Shown here: positions 23,855 to 32,569 of the stretch, piece by piece
How the letters are laid out: each line of letters opens with the position of its first letter
Numbering within the stretch: position 1 is the first letter of the stretch
Source of the DNA: Actinomycetota bacterium
Lineage (GTDB): Bacteria; Actinomycetota; Acidimicrobiia; IMCC26256
NCBI GenBank assembly: GCA_009702955.1
Contig: WLHA01000001.1
Span: forward strand, 1 to 40,179
Length of the DNA: 40,179 nt
Reading direction: 5' to 3'
The notes under the pieces: generated by a model
What the model was told of the DNA's origin: nothing
The model's input: the letters and a program-made list of their open reading frames with translations, nothing else
The model's database searches: none
Translations under genes and position numbers: made by a program

Positions 23855-24807
23855 TGAGATGCCTCCGCTAACGCAGTAAGCCACGAAATCATGGAGTCTC
23901 GAACCTCTTGAGGAGAGATGATCACAGCATGCTCAAGCATCCCTAGAACCACACTCTGAATCCCGGCAATATTCGTGACCCAAACCTCAAGATCAACATG
24001 CCCATCTGGACCTGGAGTGGAGCTGATGTCGCTGCCAAGGCGCTGAATAAGTGCATCGGCGTGATCCGATGCGACTCGTACGGTAACCAATACAGGTTCG
24101 TCGCGACCGAACTGCCAAGGTTGATTCGCTATATGTTCCTCTGCTTTGAAGCCGTCTGGCGGATTCGTCAATGCTTGCTCGGACGTGGCGGATAAATCCT
24201 GTATGCGATCTGAGCGGAACGTTCTTATCCCATCTTCAGGAGAGGAAGATGGTTCTTGTTCCCGATCCTCTTCTTTGCCAACTACATACCAATGACCAAA
24301 CTTGGAGGAGATTCCCCATGGAGAGACGCGACGTTCTCTACCAAGGTATAAAAACTCAATAGCCTCTCTGCGACGTAGCGCCGAGAAGATCGTCCCCATG
24401 TTTTGATCTAGAGGAATTTGGAGTAGCGGAGTCACCCCATCGATGGCGTGCTCCCCTATCTTCTGTAATCCAGCAAGCGCTGCAGCATCTCCAAGTCCGA
24501 CAGCCGAGACGGCTATTCGTAGCGCCGCTCGCTCGTCTTCATCGAGCCCAAGGTCGCGCAAATAGAAATCCTCAGGGGCTACGCGGTATCGAGCTTTATC
24601 TCCATCGAGACTCTGAATAATCTCGATACCGATTGCTCGCAGAGCCGATTTATCCCGTTCGAATGCTCGGCGCAGAGACTCCCCAGTAGCTGTGTATCCA
24701 AGCGAGGACTCCGCCCCAATCTCCTCGAGAGTGGCTCCCCCACGGGATTCAACTAAGAGGGCCAAGAGATTCAAGAGGCGTTCGGCGCGCTGTGGGGTTG
24801 CAGTCAT
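23851..24807 (-). CDS. pafB: WYL-domain transcriptional regulator PafB
   Basis: A 318-residue protein: winged helix at residues 5-65 (QRAERLLNLLALLVESRG to RRAFERDKSALRAIGIEI), WYL domain at about 140-205 (REAIEFLYLGRERRVSPWG, FGHWYVVGKEED, FRSDRIQDL) and a WCX domain to the end. It pairs with PafC to control DNA-damage genes; it is named for the link with pafA, although PafBC is not needed for pupylation. It overlaps pafC by ATGA. A TAGAGT hexamer lies 7 bases before its ATG, so the pair may also have its own leaderless promoter. Confidence 0.9.
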   Translation of the reverse strand: MTATPQRAERLLNLLALLVESRGGATLEEIGAESSLGYTATGESLRRAFERDKSALRAIGIEIIQSLDGDKARYRVAPEDFYLRDLGLDEDERAALRIAVSAVGLGDAAALAGLQKIGEHAIDGVTPLLQIPLDQNMGTIFSALRRREAIEFLYLGRERRVSPWGISSKFGHWYVVGKEEDREQEPSSSPEDGIRTFRSDRIQDLSATSEQALTNPPDGFKAEEHIANQPWQFGRDEPVLVTVRVASDHADALIQRLGSDISSTPGPDGHVDLEVWVTNIAGIQSVVLGMLEHAVIISPQEVRDSMISWLTALAEASQ

Positions 24808-24820
24808 TCGGCGAACTCTA
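24808..24820 (-). promoter_or_regulatory. Putative internal leaderless -10 for pafBC
   Basis: On the minus strand TAGAGT (24820-24815) ends 7 bases before the pafB ATG (24807). Its first three bases are the stop codon of the DUF3866 gene. No ribosome binding site is present. It could allow damage-linked expression of pafBC apart from the proteasome genes. Confidence 0.3.
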
Positions 24821-25888
24821 GGACTCTGTGCGAATCATTGTTGCTGCGTAGGCACCTGCGGCTGCTGCGGCTTGAAACAGAATCGGGTCCGCACTTGCTG
24901 GCCGCCCCATGGAACCAACGACTAAACCGTTTGCTTCGAAGGCCGCCAAAATGTCTGGCGCAGAAGAATTGACAACGTGGTGCCGCTGATCGATCCCTGA
25001 AGCATGTAGGTCTGCTCGGATTTTAGACTCTTCCTCACCACCCACTGTCGGAACAACTACATGGACCCCATCTCCCCCGAGAGTACTGAGGGAGTTGAGG
25101 GTGTGGTGGGAGACGCCTTGATGGCGAACGCGATCATCTGCAAACGAGACGCGTAACGCCGCGACAGGCACTCCACCTAGAGAGCGAGCGGTATCAAGCC
25201 ACGTAACTCCCTCGACGCCAGTGTGCCCGAATCTGCTACCAGTACCGACAATGCCTGGACCCATCGCAACAACCGCTACATCGCACTCTCCGGCAATCTT
25301 CGCAGCCAGGAGCGCCGCGGGAGGCGAGACAGTCTCCAAGTCGCCGCCAAATGCATGGCCAGATGTGATCGTCGTATCTATCAAATTCTTATCCCTCAGA
25401 GACGCGACTAAATCCGAGAACGCAATCGGTAGCGCTGCACCGTCAGTCATCACATAAGCAATTCGCGCCTCTGGATTCACGCTCTTGATTCCTAGAATGG
25501 CGGCTGGAAGTTGGCTGTGGAGAGGAACGTAGACGACAGGCATGCCATCTATATCGCTGGCATTAATCAACTCGGGATGGCTCTCCTCTGCGCTACCTGC
25601 ATCCACCTGAAGACTCGTATATCTGAGCTTCATTATGTGCCCGGGCCCGAGGTTGCTCCATTCCTCTCGATCGAGATTCCAGTGGACGACATGCCAGCCA
25701 CCTGTACCCAGGCCGAGATCAACAGCGGTGGTGTTGACTACGACATTGGAACCTACGGAGACCTCACCGGTGAGTTGAGTCAACACGAATGCATTCTCAA
25801 TGTTCGCGCCGAGATGCACCGAGACACGCTGAAGCCCCTGCCTCTCCTCGAGTATCGAGGCGACTCGCCCCGTTTTGAAGGTAGGCAT
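24818..25888 (-). CDS. DUF3866 family protein
   Basis: A 356-residue protein of the uncharacterised actinobacterial DUF3866 family, beginning with the typical FKTGRVASILEERQGLQRVSV. The N-terminal third looks like a small beta-barrel; the rest is alpha/beta with glycine-rich stretches, notably VVAMGPGIVGTGSRFGHTGVE and VPTVGGEEESKIRADL. No signal peptide or membrane helix is present. Its ATG overlaps the pafA stop by one base (TGATG), and pafB follows after 10 bases, so it is built into the proteasome operon. No activity is known; the glycine-rich loops suggest ligand or nucleotide binding but prove nothing. Confidence 0.85.
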   Translation of the reverse strand: MPTFKTGRVASILEERQGLQRVSVHLGANIENAFVLTQLTGEVSVGSNVVVNTTAVDLGLGTGGWHVVHWNLDREEWSNLGPGHIMKLRYTSLQVDAGSAEESHPELINASDIDGMPVVYVPLHSQLPAAILGIKSVNPEARIAYVMTDGAALPIAFSDLVASLRDKNLIDTTITSGHAFGGDLETVSPPAALLAAKIAGECDVAVVAMGPGIVGTGSRFGHTGVEGVTWLDTARSLGGVPVAALRVSFADDRVRHQGVSHHTLNSLSTLGGDGVHVVVPTVGGEEESKIRADLHASGIDQRHHVVNSSAPDILAAFEANGLVVGSMGRPASADPILFQAAAAAGAYAATMIRTES

Positions 25889-27246
25889 CAGAGTGACGCA
25901 ATCAGTTTCTCAACGCGTTCATCATGCGCTTTGAACGGGTCCTTACAGAGAACTGTTCTCTGCGCCTGGTCATTCAACTTCAAATGAACCCAATCGACCG
26001 TGTAGTCGCGATTCTTCTCTTTGGCGCGTTTGATGAATGCTCCTCGAAGATTCGCTCGCGTTGTGGCGGGTGGTGTTGTCATTGCCTTACTGATTTCTTC
26101 GTCCGAGGTAATGCGATCAACCTGATCGCGATTCTGCATCAAATAGAAAGGCGATCTAGAGCGCGTCACGTCGTGATATGCAAGGTCTAAGAAGGAGACG
26201 CGGGGATTAGTGAGTTCAAGGTCATGACGTTTTCTATAGGCCTCAACGAGGTGATACTTAATCACCCAGTCAATCTCACGCGACAATTTAAGCGGATCAG
26301 CGGCTAAATGAGTCATGCAGTGCTGCCACATCTCTAAGGCTTTAGCCTCAAGTGGATTCAATTCGTGGCGGCCTGCGAACTTAAGTGCCCGCTCTAAGTA
26401 CTCACTCTGGATCTCCACAGCTGAGAGTTCGCGCCCATTGGCTAGGCGAACCTTGCGAGTACACGTAATGTCATGACTGATTTCGCGTATCGCACGTATG
26501 GGGTTCTCGAGAGTCATATCTCGCCAAGGCGAGGGGTCTTCCTCGAGCATTCGTAGGACGATTGAGCAGGTTCCAAGTTTTAGAAAACTCGTATATTCGC
26601 TCATGTTGGAGTCTCCAACAATTACATGCAAGCGACGGAATTTCTCAGCATCGGCGTGGGGTTCGTCACGCGTATTAATTATTGGCCTAGACCGTGTCGT
26701 GGCGCTAGATACCCCTTCCCATACATGCTCAGATCGTTGACTGATGCAGAACATGGCACCACGCGGACTCTGGAGAACTTTGCCTGCACCGGCATAAATC
26801 TGACGAGAGACTAGAAACGGAATTAGCACGTCGGTAAAACGTGAGAGTTCACCTTCTCGAGGTATCAGATAATTTTCGTGGCAGCCATAGGAATTGCCAG
26901 CAGAGTCGGTGTTGTTCTTGAAGAGGAACACATCTCCGCGAATGCCTTCTTCGTTCAACCTGCTTTCGGCGCTCTCAACGAGGCTCTCGAGGATTCTCTC
27001 CCCTGCCTTGTCGTGAGCAATGACATCAAGCAACGAATCGCACTCCGGAGTTGCATACTCGGGGTGGCTACCAACATCTAAATAAAGACGAGCGCCATTC
27101 TCAAGGAATACATTGCTCGAACGCCCCCAAGAAACAACTTTTCGAAATAGGTAGCGAGCAACTTCGTCGGGACTTAGGCGACGCTGTCCTCTCAGAGTGC
27201 AGGTAACTCCGTATTCATTCTCAATGCCAAAGATTCGCTTATCCAT
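25888..27246 (-). CDS. pafA: Pup-protein ligase PafA
   Basis: A 452-residue ligase of the carboxylate-amine/glutamine-synthetase-like fold. It phosphorylates the C-terminal glutamate of Pup with ATP and joins it to substrate lysines. The metal-binding E9 is in FGIENEYGV, and the catalytic aspartate is D57 in LYLDVGSHPEYATPE. ENYLIPREGELSRFTDVLIPF and NTRDEPHADAEKFRRLHV are shared family blocks. It lacks the extra Dop-type loop between residues 30 and 60, which separates it from the dop product encoded nearby. It lies 55 bases after prcA, and DUF3866 follows with a one-base overlap. Confidence 0.97.
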   Translation of the reverse strand: MDKRIFGIENEYGVTCTLRGQRRLSPDEVARYLFRKVVSWGRSSNVFLENGARLYLDVGSHPEYATPECDSLLDVIAHDKAGERILESLVESAESRLNEEGIRGDVFLFKNNTDSAGNSYGCHENYLIPREGELSRFTDVLIPFLVSRQIYAGAGKVLQSPRGAMFCISQRSEHVWEGVSSATTRSRPIINTRDEPHADAEKFRRLHVIVGDSNMSEYTSFLKLGTCSIVLRMLEEDPSPWRDMTLENPIRAIREISHDITCTRKVRLANGRELSAVEIQSEYLERALKFAGRHELNPLEAKALEMWQHCMTHLAADPLKLSREIDWVIKYHLVEAYRKRHDLELTNPRVSFLDLAYHDVTRSRSPFYLMQNRDQVDRITSDEEISKAMTTPPATTRANLRGAFIKRAKEKNRDYTVDWVHLKLNDQAQRTVLCKDPFKAHDERVEKLIASL

Positions 27247-27301
27247 TAATCAGCTGACCTCTTAATGATGATTCTCGTTGGCTTAAGTTGGGGAATGAAG
27301 A

Positions 27302-27982
27302 TCAAGAAAGTAAGCCGAGGAGTTCGTCTCCGGTGATTCTTCTGAATGCTCTACGAGCACGGCCTCGCTCTAAGGCAGCCACTTCAAGTTGGTCTGCCCC
27401 GAGAGTGACTCCCTCTTCAGCAAGAGACTTAGCGCCGATTTGAATCGCCTCCGCTAGTGAGAGGCCCGGCTTAAAGGCGTTCTCGAGGAAGTCACTTATT
27501 CTCTCGGCGTCACCGCCCAATACGGTGTAATCAGATTCGTCCATCAAGGTGCCGTCGTAGAGGACGTGGAATAACTCGTTTGGCTCCGCTGGAGTTGAGC
27601 CGACCTGTGCGACGAGAATCTCGACCTCGTAAGGCTTCATCTCGTTTGTAAATACCTGCCCAAGGGTCTGCGCGTAGGCGTTGGCCAAGGAGTTGGCGTT
27701 TACATCCTCGCGAGAATATTGAAATCCCTTCATATCGGCGAGCCTGACACCGCCGATCTTGAGCATCTGGAATTCGTTATATTTTCCGACCCCGGCGAAA
27801 GCGATTCGGTCGTAAACCTCTGAGATTTTGTAGAGAGTCCGGCTTGGGTTATGGGCGACCATAACGACGCCCTCGTTGCACTCAAGCGCTACGAGACTGC
27901 GACCGCGTGCTATTCCTTTTCGCGCATAATCCGCACGGTCCTTCATTACCTGTTCAGGCGAGACGTAGAAGGGCATGCTCAT
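27302..27982 (-). CDS. prcA: Proteasome subunit alpha
   Basis: A 226-residue alpha subunit of the 20S core, starting MSMPFYVSPEQVMKDRADYARKG, the gating N-terminus and H0 helix region, followed by ARGRSLVALECNEGVVMVAHN. Alpha rings cap the beta rings and dock the Mpa/ARC ring. It has no N-terminal threonine nucleophile, as expected. GGAGGT with a 5-base spacer supports the ATG at 27982, which also overlaps the prcB stop by 4 bases. The C-terminus ends in a basic helix (ERGRARRAFRRI) before ELLGLLS. Confidence 0.96.
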   Translation of the reverse strand: MSMPFYVSPEQVMKDRADYARKGIARGRSLVALECNEGVVMVAHNPSRTLYKISEVYDRIAFAGVGKYNEFQMLKIGGVRLADMKGFQYSREDVNANSLANAYAQTLGQVFTNEMKPYEVEILVAQVGSTPAEPNELFHVLYDGTLMDESDYTVLGGDAERISDFLENAFKPGLSLAEAIQIGAKSLAEEGVTLGADQLEVAALERGRARRAFRRITGDELLGLLS

Positions 27983-28803
27983 GCTGCACCTCCGCGCTCT
28001 GGGCCGTCTAATAGAAGTTGCGATCTAGCCGCTACGTCGGCTTCCTCGAGGAACTTGAAACCATCCTGGTTAATGACTGCTACCAGAGGATAAATTCCAC
28101 GTACGAGATCTGGCCCACCCGTTGCCGTGTCCTCGTCGGCTGCTGCAAATAGGGAGCGAATCGAGATCGATATCGCATCGTCTGCGCTCATCCCCTCTCT
28201 CCAAGCAGATTTGATCCAGTTTCGAGCATGTACGGCCCCGGATCCATTAGCCGAGAAATCAGCTTCTTCGTACTTGCCACCAACTGCATCGTACGAAAAA
28301 ACGCGTCCTCGGTCTCGACGATGGTCGAACCCGGCGAATAGAGGAACTACGACTAGCCCTTGCATGGCTGCCGGTAGGTTCGCACGAACCATCTGCGATA
28401 GTTGGTTAGCTTTCCCCTCTAGCGATAGCGAGGCTCCCTCGATTTTCTCGTAGTGCTCGAGTTGCACTTGGAAGAGTCGGACCATCTCGATCGCAAGGCC
28501 TGCGGTTCCGGCGATCGCAACACCTGAGTATTCGTCGGCTGCAAATAGCTTCTCGATCCGGCGATTAGCGATCGAGTTCCCTGAAGTGGCCCTTCTGTCA
28601 CCTGCCATGACAACTCCGCCTTCGCATCGAATCGCTAAAACGGTGGTGCCATGCGCTAGTTCGAACGGCAGAGCATGCCCAGCGACTGCTGGAGGCATCT
28701 GTAGCGAGTCGGGCGAGACCCGGCGGAGCAGGTTCAGGAATGATGGGCCTGGATCAGCCCCATCGGAGAAAATAGGGAGCAGCGGAGTTTCGTTCATTCC
28801 CAC
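27979..28803 (-). CDS. prcB: Proteasome subunit beta
   Basis: A 274-residue precursor. A 52-residue propeptide ends in ...LAHG and is cut by the enzyme itself before T53, giving mature TTVLAIRCEGGVVMAGDRR. In mature numbering the supporting catalytic residues are D17 and K33, both present. It is the proteolytic subunit of the 20S core. I keep the GTG at 28803 as start, because GGAG lies 8 bases upstream; the ATG at 28797 would be too far. It lies 32 bases after pup and overlaps prcA by ATGA, the canonical pup-prcB-prcA order. Confidence 0.97.
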   Translation of the reverse strand: MGMNETPLLPIFSDGADPGPSFLNLLRRVSPDSLQMPPAVAGHALPFELAHGTTVLAIRCEGGVVMAGDRRATSGNSIANRRIEKLFAADEYSGVAIAGTAGLAIEMVRLFQVQLEHYEKIEGASLSLEGKANQLSQMVRANLPAAMQGLVVVPLFAGFDHRRDRGRVFSYDAVGGKYEEADFSANGSGAVHARNWIKSAWREGMSADDAISISIRSLFAAADEDTATGGPDLVRGIYPLVAVINQDGFKFLEEADVAARSQLLLDGPERGGAA

Positions 28804-28835
28804 AGCCTACGCTCCGTCAGGCAGTGAAGCCTGTG

Positions 28836-29030
28836 CTACTCCCCACCCTTTTGGATATAAGACTTAACAAATTCCTCTGCATTTGTCTCCAGCACAGAGT
28901 CAATCTCATCTAGGAGTTCGTCTAGCTCCCCTTTGATCTTCTCTCCCTGAGCCGTCGGGACGCTTGTCTCCGTCGACTCCTGCTCCCGTCGCTTCTGAGG
29001 AGTCTTGTGAATCTGTTCACGCTCTGGCAT
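28836..29030 (-). CDS. pup: Prokaryotic ubiquitin-like protein Pup
   Basis: A 64-residue, highly charged, largely disordered modifier. The helical Mpa-binding part is about GELDELLDEIDSVLETNAEEF, and the tail reads YIQKGGE. The C-terminus is thus already glutamate (E64); many species encode GGQ and need Dop to deamidate it first. Here Pup is ready for PafA without that step. GGGAG with a 6-base spacer supports the ATG at 29030. It lies between dop and prcB in the standard order. A small but unmistakable gene. Confidence 0.97.
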   Translation of the reverse strand: MPEREQIHKTPQKRREQESTETSVPTAQGEKIKGELDELLDEIDSVLETNAEEFVKSYIQKGGE

Positions 29031-29059
29031 TAGTTACTCCCTTCGGTCTTAGGTAACGA

Positions 29060-30556
29060 TTAAGCAAGAGGACTTCCCAGCCTCTCAATTAGGTCCAACG
29101 GAGTATCGCATGTGTTGAGTAACGCCTCGACATGATTTCTTGTTCCCTTTAGCGGATCCATCATTGGGACTCGTTGAAGGGATCCAGAGCCCACATCGAA
29201 GACGATGCTGTCCCAGTTCGCAGCAATAATCGACTTTGGCCATCTGCGCAGGCACTCGCCCCGGAAGTATGCACGCGTATCGTCAGGGGGCCTAGAGATT
29301 GCTCTCTCGACCTCCTCCTCTGATAGGAGCCTCTCTACTTTGCCGGCTTGAACAAGGCGTTCGTAGAGGGACCTCTTGGGGCGAACATCGTGGTACTGAA
29401 GGTCGATTAGGGCCAGCTTTGGGTCGCTCCAACTGAGTCCGTCTCTGTCTTTGAACTGCTCTAGAAGGCAGAATTTGGTGACCCAATCCAATCTCCCATC
29501 AAGGCTCAGAGGGTCGCCCTCTAGATCCGTTAGGACCTCCTCCCATCTCCTCAAGACCTCTGCTCCGACATCTGCTCCACCGCAGTGCTCGAGCCCAGTG
29601 CGCTCTGCATATTTTTTAGCGCTTGCCAAGAACTGCCATTGGATTTCAATTGGCGTTGCGCTACCGCCGCTACGAAGTTCAAGTGGAGAAGTGCAGGTCA
29701 GATCTCTAGAGACACTCCGCAGAGCTCGTACCGGCTCGTAAATAGAGAGATCATTCTCGAGAGCGTTGTCCTCGATCATCGCTAGGACTATTGCAGTGGT
29801 CCCGACCTTTAAGAATGTGGATAGCTCGCAGAGGTTGGCGTCCCCAACGATCACATGGAGGCGGCGATACTGGCTAGACATTGCATGAGGCTCATCGCGC
29901 GTGTTTACAATCGGCCGCCGAATAGTTGTCTCGAGCCCTACCTCTTCCTCGAAGAAATCAGAGCGAGCACTTATCTGGAAATCGACAGAGTCACGGTCAT
30001 GCTCTGCACCAACCTTTCCAGCGCCAGTGAAAATCTGCCTCGTAACAAACCACGGCAATAGCGTTTTAACGATGTCGCCGAACGCGCAATTCCGATCCAT
30101 TAGGTAGTTCTCATGGCATCCATAAGAATTGCCTTTGCCATCAGAGTTGTTCTTATAGGCCACTATTTCACCCTCCGAACCGAGGGTGACTCCCGCCAAC
30201 TCCATCGACGCAGCGATAATTCGCTCCCCCGCTTTATCTGCACGCAAGACGCTCATCGCGTCGGTGCACTCGGGGGTTGAGTATTCAGGATGGGCATGGT
30301 CTACGTAATACCTGGCTCCGTTCGTGAGCACAGCATTGACGAGATGCGTCTCGACATCAGGGGGGTTAGATGCATCTCGAGTAAAACCGCGCGCATCGCG
30401 CGCTGGAGTTTCGTCCTCGAAATCCCATCCAACTTTCTTGTCGTCAACGTAGGAGTTGATGAGCAGAGATGAGGCAACTACAGGGTTGTCTTCGCCCCCT
30501 CCGCGCCGGCTAACTCCGTACTCCGTCTCAATGCCACAGACTTTAGGAACGGCCAA
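29060..30556 (-). CDS. dop: Depupylase / Pup deamidase Dop
   Basis: A 498-residue paralogue of PafA. It opens PKVCGIETEYGVSRRGGGED, with metal ligand E10, and has the catalytic aspartate D86 in YYVDHAHPEYSTPE. Residues about 38-65 (DDKKVGWDFEDETPARDARGF) form the Dop-loop insertion absent from PafA. Dop removes Pup from proteins and, in species with PupQ, deamidates it. Because Pup here ends in Glu, depupylation should be its main job. The start is a TTG at 30556 with GGAGAG just upstream; homology begins at once, so no other start fits. It lies 39 bases after mpa. Confidence 0.96.
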   Translation of the reverse strand: MAVPKVCGIETEYGVSRRGGGEDNPVVASSLLINSYVDDKKVGWDFEDETPARDARGFTRDASNPPDVETHLVNAVLTNGARYYVDHAHPEYSTPECTDAMSVLRADKAGERIIAASMELAGVTLGSEGEIVAYKNNSDGKGNSYGCHENYLMDRNCAFGDIVKTLLPWFVTRQIFTGAGKVGAEHDRDSVDFQISARSDFFEEEVGLETTIRRPIVNTRDEPHAMSSQYRRLHVIVGDANLCELSTFLKVGTTAIVLAMIEDNALENDLSIYEPVRALRSVSRDLTCTSPLELRSGGSATPIEIQWQFLASAKKYAERTGLEHCGGADVGAEVLRRWEEVLTDLEGDPLSLDGRLDWVTKFCLLEQFKDRDGLSWSDPKLALIDLQYHDVRPKRSLYERLVQAGKVERLLSEEEVERAISRPPDDTRAYFRGECLRRWPKSIIAANWDSIVFDVGSGSLQRVPMMDPLKGTRNHVEALLNTCDTPLDLIERLGSPLA

Positions 30557-30595
30557 ATCTCTCCACCCCCCGAAGCAGTGATGGGTTCAGGCTGA

Positions 30596-32353
30596 TCAGA
30601 GGTATTGACCAGTCGCTACTCGGTCGATCTGTCGACCGCCCTCGGCATCTGTGCCCTTGGTTAGGAGGGTCCGCACATAGACAATTCGCTCGCCTTTTTT
30701 GCCGGAGATCTTCGCCCAATCATCTGGGTTAGTTGTATTCGGCAGGTCTTCATGCTCACGGAATTCTTGGCGAATCGAATCAACAAGATCCTGAGTGCCG
30801 ATACCAGGTTCTCCGCCATCAATTTGTCTCTTGATTGATAGCTTCTTCGCACGACGGACGATGTTCTCAATCATGGCGCCGGAGGAGAAGTCCTTAAAAT
30901 AAAGAAGTTCCTTGTCTCCATTTTGGTAAGTAACTTCAAGAAAACGGTTCTCATCATCTACTGAGTACATAGTCTCGACTGCACGATTTATCATCGTGTC
31001 GATACATAGTTTCCGGTCGTTCTTCGCCCGCTTCAACTCTTCTGCAGATAACGGAAGGGCAGGAGTCAGGTACTGCAGAAATATCTGTTTCGCTGACTGC
31101 TCGTTCGGGCGTTCGATCTTAATTTTGACGTCGAGGCGCCCAGGCCGCAGAATTGCAGGGTCAATGAGGTCCTCTCTGTTTGAGGCTCCGATCACGATTA
31201 CGTTCCGTAGGCTCTCGACACCGTCGATTTCGGCGAGGAGTTGCGGAACGATTGTGGACTCGATGTCTGATGAAATCCCAGTACCTCGAGTTCGGAAGAG
31301 GGAGTCCATCTCATCGAAGAACACGATCACAGGTACTCCTTCCTCTGACTTCTCGCGAGCTCTCTCGAAAATCAGCCGAATCTGGCGCTCTGTCTCACCG
31401 ACATATTTATTGAGCAGCTCCGGTCCCTTGACGTTGAGAAAATACGACCGAGTGGATTCGTTGCCTGTCTTCTCGGCTACTCGCTTTGCGAGCGAATTGG
31501 CAACTGCCTTTGCAATTAGCGTCTTGCCGCAGCCCGGAGGGCCATAAAGGAGAATGCCTTTAGGGGCCTGCAACTCGTGCTCTGCAAAGAGATCGGCGTA
31601 GAGATATGGAAGCTCCACAGCGTCTTTGATCATCTCTATCTGCGAATCAAGGCCGCCGACATCGTCATAGGTGACATCTGGAACCTCTTCTAGTACCAAC
31701 TCCTCCACCTCTGGGCGTGGAATTCGCTCTACGAGAAGCCCGGATCTCCCCTCCATGAGGATGTGTTCGCCAGCTCGAATCTTGATACCGATTAGCTCCT
31801 CGGCAAGTTCGCAGACGCGTTCTTCGTCGGCTCTCCCGACAATCAGCGCCCTGCGTCCATCAGCGAGTAGCTCCTTGAAGATAACGACCTCTCCCTGAGT
31901 CTCAGGTCCGCGAGCCAAGACAACGCTCAACGATTCGTTCAACACAATCTCTTGCCCTCGACGTAGATCTACGGACTCGAGTTCTGGATGAAGGGCCACG
32001 CGCATCTTGCGACCAGCGCTAAAAATATCCACCGTTCCATCTTCGTTCTTGCCTAGATACGTGCCATAAGCAGAGGGCGGCATGGTTAGCTTCTCAACCT
32101 CTTCACGCAGCGCTGCGATGTGCTCGCGCGCTTCACGCAATGTCGCAGAGAGACGTTCATTGTGAGAGACCGCCTGCGTTAGCTGCCCCTTGGTCTCGAG
32201 CATGCGCTCCTCTAGCGTCCTTACCCGTGCCGGGGCCTCAAGGAGCCTGCGAGTCAAGACAGCGGCCTCCTCCTCGAGGTGCTTAATCTCTGCCTGTAGT
32301 TCCTCGACCTGCGACGCGTATTCGGAGAGGCGCCGTTCGTGCTCGGTAGCCAC
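30596..32353 (-). CDS. mpa: Proteasomal AAA+ ATPase Mpa/ARC
   Basis: A 585-residue ring ATPase that binds Pup and feeds pupylated proteins into the 20S core. Residues 1-90 are the coiled coil that captures Pup, 95-220 the tandem OB domain, and 225-510 the AAA domain with Walker A GPPGCGKT (271-278), pore loop KYVGE (316-320), Walker B VFFDEMD (344-350) and the arginine region ILRPGRLD (401-408). The C-terminus is QYL, with the penultimate tyrosine used to open the proteasome gate. It starts with GTG at 32353 behind GGAGGG. It is the first gene of the proteasome array and is divergent from the ferredoxin gene. ARC is the name in non-mycobacterial species. Confidence 0.97.
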   Translation of the reverse strand: MATEHERRLSEYASQVEELQAEIKHLEEEAAVLTRRLLEAPARVRTLEERMLETKGQLTQAVSHNERLSATLREAREHIAALREEVEKLTMPPSAYGTYLGKNEDGTVDIFSAGRKMRVALHPELESVDLRRGQEIVLNESLSVVLARGPETQGEVVIFKELLADGRRALIVGRADEERVCELAEELIGIKIRAGEHILMEGRSGLLVERIPRPEVEELVLEEVPDVTYDDVGGLDSQIEMIKDAVELPYLYADLFAEHELQAPKGILLYGPPGCGKTLIAKAVANSLAKRVAEKTGNESTRSYFLNVKGPELLNKYVGETERQIRLIFERAREKSEEGVPVIVFFDEMDSLFRTRGTGISSDIESTIVPQLLAEIDGVESLRNVIVIGASNREDLIDPAILRPGRLDVKIKIERPNEQSAKQIFLQYLTPALPLSAEELKRAKNDRKLCIDTMINRAVETMYSVDDENRFLEVTYQNGDKELLYFKDFSSGAMIENIVRRAKKLSIKRQIDGGEPGIGTQDLVDSIRQEFREHEDLPNTTNPDDWAKISGKKGERIVYVRTLLTKGTDAEGGRQIDRVATGQYL

Positions 32354-32415
32354 GTTTCCCTCCAGATCTAGATGGTCAGTTACTCGTTGTGAGGGACCCT
32401 CCGGCCTCCCGGGGG

Positions 32416-32430
32416 TGTCACGTATGTCAC
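32416..32430. promoter_or_regulatory. TGTCAC direct repeat in the mpa-ferredoxin divergent region
   Basis: TGTCAC at 32416-32421 and 32425-32430, three bases apart, lies about 65 bases upstream of the mpa GTG start. Spacing (9-base period) is near one helical turn, which could suit a dimeric regulator. Weak, position-based evidence. Confidence 0.25.
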
Positions 32431-32498
32431 CCTAGCCATGATACGGAGCCACAATGCCGTATGCGCGTCTATTCTGCGTCTACGATTATCGGGTACGT

Positions 32499-32521
32499 AA
32501 GTCCGAAAACAAGTCCGAAAA
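32499..32521. repeat. AAGTCCGAAAA direct repeat upstream of the ferredoxin gene
   Basis: The 11-base unit AAGTCCGAAAA occurs at 32499-32509 and 32511-32521 (12-base period), about 50 bases before the ferredoxin start. Possible binding site or simple slippage product. Confidence 0.6.
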
Positions 32522-32569
32522 ACTATGTCGAACCGGGTGCTAGCCCGGAGAATGATCCAAGGAGCAAAT

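Noticed and set aside
30996..31547. 183-codon open frame on the plus strand opposite mpa
   Set aside because: Lies wholly over the AAA domain of mpa; Ser/Arg-rich with no domain or ribosome binding site.
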